From the NCBI GenBank assembly GCA_021795255.1, contig JAJYPQ010000204.1, positions 1-6,948 of the forward strand: a DNA stretch of 6,948 nucleotides. The letters run 5' to 3'. Under the pieces are notes generated by a model that saw nothing but the letters and a program-made list of their open reading frames with translations, did no database searches and was not told where the DNA came from. Position 1 is the first letter of the stretch. Each line of letters opens with the position of its first letter. This stretch comes from Pseudomonadota bacterium (GTDB lineage Bacteria > Pseudomonadota > Gammaproteobacteria > Acidiferrobacterales > Acidiferrobacteraceae). The translations under genes were made by a program, and so were the position numbers. Below are positions 5,648-6,948 of the stretch, piece after piece.

Positions 5648-5659
5648 TGCTAAACAGCA
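5648..5659 (+). promoter_or_regulatory. Possible FitA/VapB operator half-sites
   Basis: TGCT and AGCA form a 4-bp inverted repeat across four bases, 31 bases before the vapB start. The repeat is short and may be chance. Confidence 0.2.
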
Positions 5660-5689
5660 AGCAGCTACATCAGAAATAGGTTTTGAAAG

Positions 5690-5944
5690 ATGCCATCAGT
5701 TACCGTCCGAAATGTACCCGATGAGGTGCATCGCGCCATCCGCGTGCGGGCCGCTCAACACGGCCGCAGCATCGAGGCCGAAATGCGCGACATCCTGGAA
5801 TCCGCAGTGAAGCCGCAGGGTCGGATCAAGCTAGGTTCGCTGCTGGCCGAGATCGGCCGCAAGGTGAAGCTGACCGACGAGGAGTTCGCCATCTTCGAGA
5901 GCGCGCGCGACAGAACCTCGGCCCGTGCGGCGAGCTTTGAATGA
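5690..5944 (+). CDS. FitA/VapB-like ribbon-helix-helix antitoxin
   Basis: This 84-residue protein opens with MPSVTVRNVPDEVHRAIRVRAAQHGRSIEAEMRDIL, the Arc-like ribbon-helix-helix domain of FitA-type antitoxins (Neisseria FitA has MASVVIRNL and GRSTEAEIR at the same places). The middle IKLGSLLAEIGRKV matches FitA's VRLGSMLASIG. The remaining acidic tail, LTDEEFAIFESARD, should bind and block the PIN toxin. The ATG at 5690 has only a modest ribosome site. The stop overlaps the toxin start by four bases (ATGA), the normal coupling in VapBC operons. The antitoxin probably represses its own promoter as a complex with the toxin. Confidence 0.9.
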   Translation: MPSVTVRNVPDEVHRAIRVRAAQHGRSIEAEMRDILESAVKPQGRIKLGSLLAEIGRKVKLTDEEFAIFESARDRTSARAASFE

Positions 5945-6360
5945 TCCTGCTCGATACGAATGTGGTTACGGAGCCGCTTCGCCATGGGCCCGAGGCCCGC
6001 GTCATCGAATGGATCGACGCGCAACCCCTGGAGACGCTCTACTTGTCCGCCATCACCGTGGCCGAGCTGCGCGCCGGCGTGGCGCTGCTGCCGACTGGCA
6101 AGCGCCGTACGGCGCTGCATGAGAGCCTGGAAAAAAGCGTGCTGCCCATGTTCGTCGGGCGCGTCCCGCCGTTTGACCTGGCTTGCACGAATGCCTACGC
6201 CGAGCTGCTGGCGAAGGTTCGCAAGGCTGGCAGCGGCATTGAGACGGCCGATGCTTACATTGCAGCGGTCGCCATCGCTAATGGGTTTAGCGTTGCCACA
6301 CGCGACGCAAGCCCCTTCCAGGCCGCTGGCCTGACCGTTATCAATCCTTGGGAGGGTTAA
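5941..6360 (+). CDS. vapC: FitB/VapC-like PIN-domain ribonuclease toxin
   Basis: The 139-residue protein is a PIN-domain RNase of the FitB/VapC type. The metal-binding acidic residues are all present: Asp5 (MILLDTN), Glu42 (TVAELRAG), Asp104 (GIETADAYIAA) and Asp122 (ATRDASPF), positions that match those reported for FitB. The C-terminus INPWEG is typical. VapC toxins cut RNA, often initiator tRNA or rRNA, using Mg2+; the target here is unknown. Translation begins within the antitoxin stop, so the two are made together. The frame is intact and all catalytic residues are present, so activity is likely. Confidence 0.92.
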   Translation: MILLDTNVVTEPLRHGPEARVIEWIDAQPLETLYLSAITVAELRAGVALLPTGKRRTALHESLEKSVLPMFVGRVPPFDLACTNAYAELLAKVRKAGSGIETADAYIAAVAIANGFSVATRDASPFQAAGLTVINPWEG

Positions 6361-6389
6361 AGACAGCTTCCCCCTGAGGCCGCGACATA

Positions 6390-6415
6390 GGCCCAAACGG
6401 CCGGGTTTTGGTGCC
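6390..6415 (+). terminator. Imperfect hairpin after vapC
   Basis: GGCCCAAAC (6390-6398) can pair with GTTTTGGTGCC (6405-6415) across a GGCCGG loop, with two single-base bulges, 30 bases past the vapC stop. No U-run follows, so it is a weak candidate for termination or mRNA stability. Confidence 0.3.
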
Positions 6416-6418
6416 GCT

Positions 6419-6467
6419 CAGGTCAAGTACCGATTAGGGCACGTCTGAACTGATATGTTTTGACCTG
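6419..6467 (+). promoter_or_regulatory. Spaced 8-bp inverted repeat upstream of the ParE-like gene
   Basis: CAGGTCAA (6419-6426) and TTGACCTG (6460-6467) are exact reverse complements 33 bases apart. A second, tight repeat, TTGAC-CT-GTCAA (6460-6471), overlaps the right arm and lies nine bases before the ATG. Either could bind a dimeric repressor, but no antitoxin is encoded here. Confidence 0.35.
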
Positions 6468-6479
6468 TCAACTAGCGGC

Positions 6480-6791
6480 ATGGGTTTTCTTTTGACCTTT
6501 ACCCCGCTCGCCGAACAGGATTTGGAGGCCATCGGCGATGACATCGCCACCGACAATCCCGCGCGAGCAGTCAGCTTCATCCGGGAATTGCACGTTCAAT
6601 GCCAACGGAGCGTGGCCAGCCCGCAAGGCTACCGTCTGCAGCCAGAACTGGGGGATGACATCCGCTTCTGCGCTTATGGCCAGTACGTGATCTTCTTTGG
6701 GGCAACACGGGAGGACATCACGATCATCCGTATCCTCCCTGGTGCCCGCGATATTCCCGCAATTCTGGCACCCGACGACCGGGGGCCGTGA
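6480..6791 (+). CDS. ParE/RelE-family toxin without an adjacent antitoxin
   Basis: This encodes 103 residues with the ParE-like arrangement TFTPLAEQDLEAIGDDIATDNPARA, then SVASPQGYRLQPELGDDIRF, AYGQYVIFFGATREDITIIRILPGARDIPAIL. The motifs PELG, the YVIFF strand and the RILPGARDIPAIL end are those of ParE toxins, gyrase poisons encoded next to a ParD antitoxin. The 119 bases between vapC and this gene contain no ParD-like frame, and the ATG has no convincing Shine-Dalgarno, so expression may be low. The gene is full-length with no frameshift. It could be controlled by an antitoxin encoded elsewhere or be inactive. The gyrase target is inferred from family. Confidence 0.85.
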   Translation: MGFLLTFTPLAEQDLEAIGDDIATDNPARAVSFIRELHVQCQRSVASPQGYRLQPELGDDIRFCAYGQYVIFFGATREDITIIRILPGARDIPAILAPDDRGP

Positions 6792-6904
6792 AGCAGCACT
6801 CTACTCGGCCGCGTGATCGAACCATCCTGGCATGATTTCGTCAGCAGGTCATGAACCTCACACCTAAACGGCAGGGGTTCGCATAAGGAAGGGGCCAAGG
6901 CCGT

Positions 6905-6932
6905 TTGGTCCAAATTTGGTCCACTTGGTCCA
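6905..6932 (+). repeat. Three direct copies of TTGGTCCA
   Basis: TTGGTCCA begins at 6905, 6916 and 6925, and the first junction forms the 10-bp palindrome CCAAATTTGG (6910-6919). ACCCGCC then occurs twice (6932-6938, 6942-6948) at the window edge. The cluster could be a recombinase arm-site, an attachment-site region or a repressor site; the next gene is outside the window, so the function is open. Confidence 0.55.
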
Positions 6933-6948
6933 CCCGCCAATACCCGCC

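Noticed and set aside
5755..6396. Long minus-strand open frame of 213 codons
   Set aside because: It is antisense to the well-supported FitA/FitB-like pair and has no recognisable domain.
6870..6890. GGGGTTCGCAT as a tRNA T-arm
   Set aside because: The complementary half is wrong and there is no acceptor stem or anticodon arm around it.

Overview
The window looks like an accessory, slowly decaying segment of a moderately GC-rich proteobacterial chromosome. An acid-adapted lineage such as Acidithiobacillus is an inference from the HdeD-type membrane protein and the general gene style; no gene here fixes the taxon.

Layout. Bases 1 to about 500 carry, on the minus strand, the C-terminal part of an AIF/ferredoxin-reductase-like flavoprotein. 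It runs off the left edge, has lost its FAD-binding N-terminus and is frameshifted. An HdeD-family membrane protein follows on the plus strand (772-1332). It has a near-perfect Shine-Dalgarno but an ATC where the start codon should be. It converges on an unrecognised small membrane protein on the minus strand (1346-1753).

Bases 2017-2836 hold a complete DUF1778/GNAT (TacA-TacT type) toxin-antitoxin pair behind a repeat-rich promoter. About 800 bases with no supportable gene follow. Then comes a GyrI-like domain gene wrecked by an internal deletion and two frameshifts (3637-4000). Bases 4019-4825 form a minus-strand operon in the order RelB/DinJ-type antitoxin, second small antitoxin, RelE/ParE toxin; the first antitoxin has no toxin of its own. 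A palindrome containing a -10-like box precedes it.

Bases 4863-5689 are gene-poor and contain short remnants: possible RHS-core, ParE and IS256-type transposase pieces. A complete FitA/FitB-like VapB-VapC pair occupies 5690-6360. A ParE-like toxin without an antitoxin lies at 6480-6791. The right edge carries three close copies of TTGGTCCA.

Taken together this is a toxin-antitoxin cluster: three complete modules, one unpaired antitoxin and one unpaired toxin in about 4.8 kb, set among broken genes. The TA proteins would act in the cytoplasm, each antitoxin neutralising its neighbour toxin and repressing its own promoter; the selfish or stabilising nature of such modules may explain why they stay intact while neighbours decay. 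No CRISPR array, tRNA or rRNA was found. The notable points are the ATC start of the hdeD-like gene, the antitoxin-antitoxin-toxin operon and the unpaired ParE.
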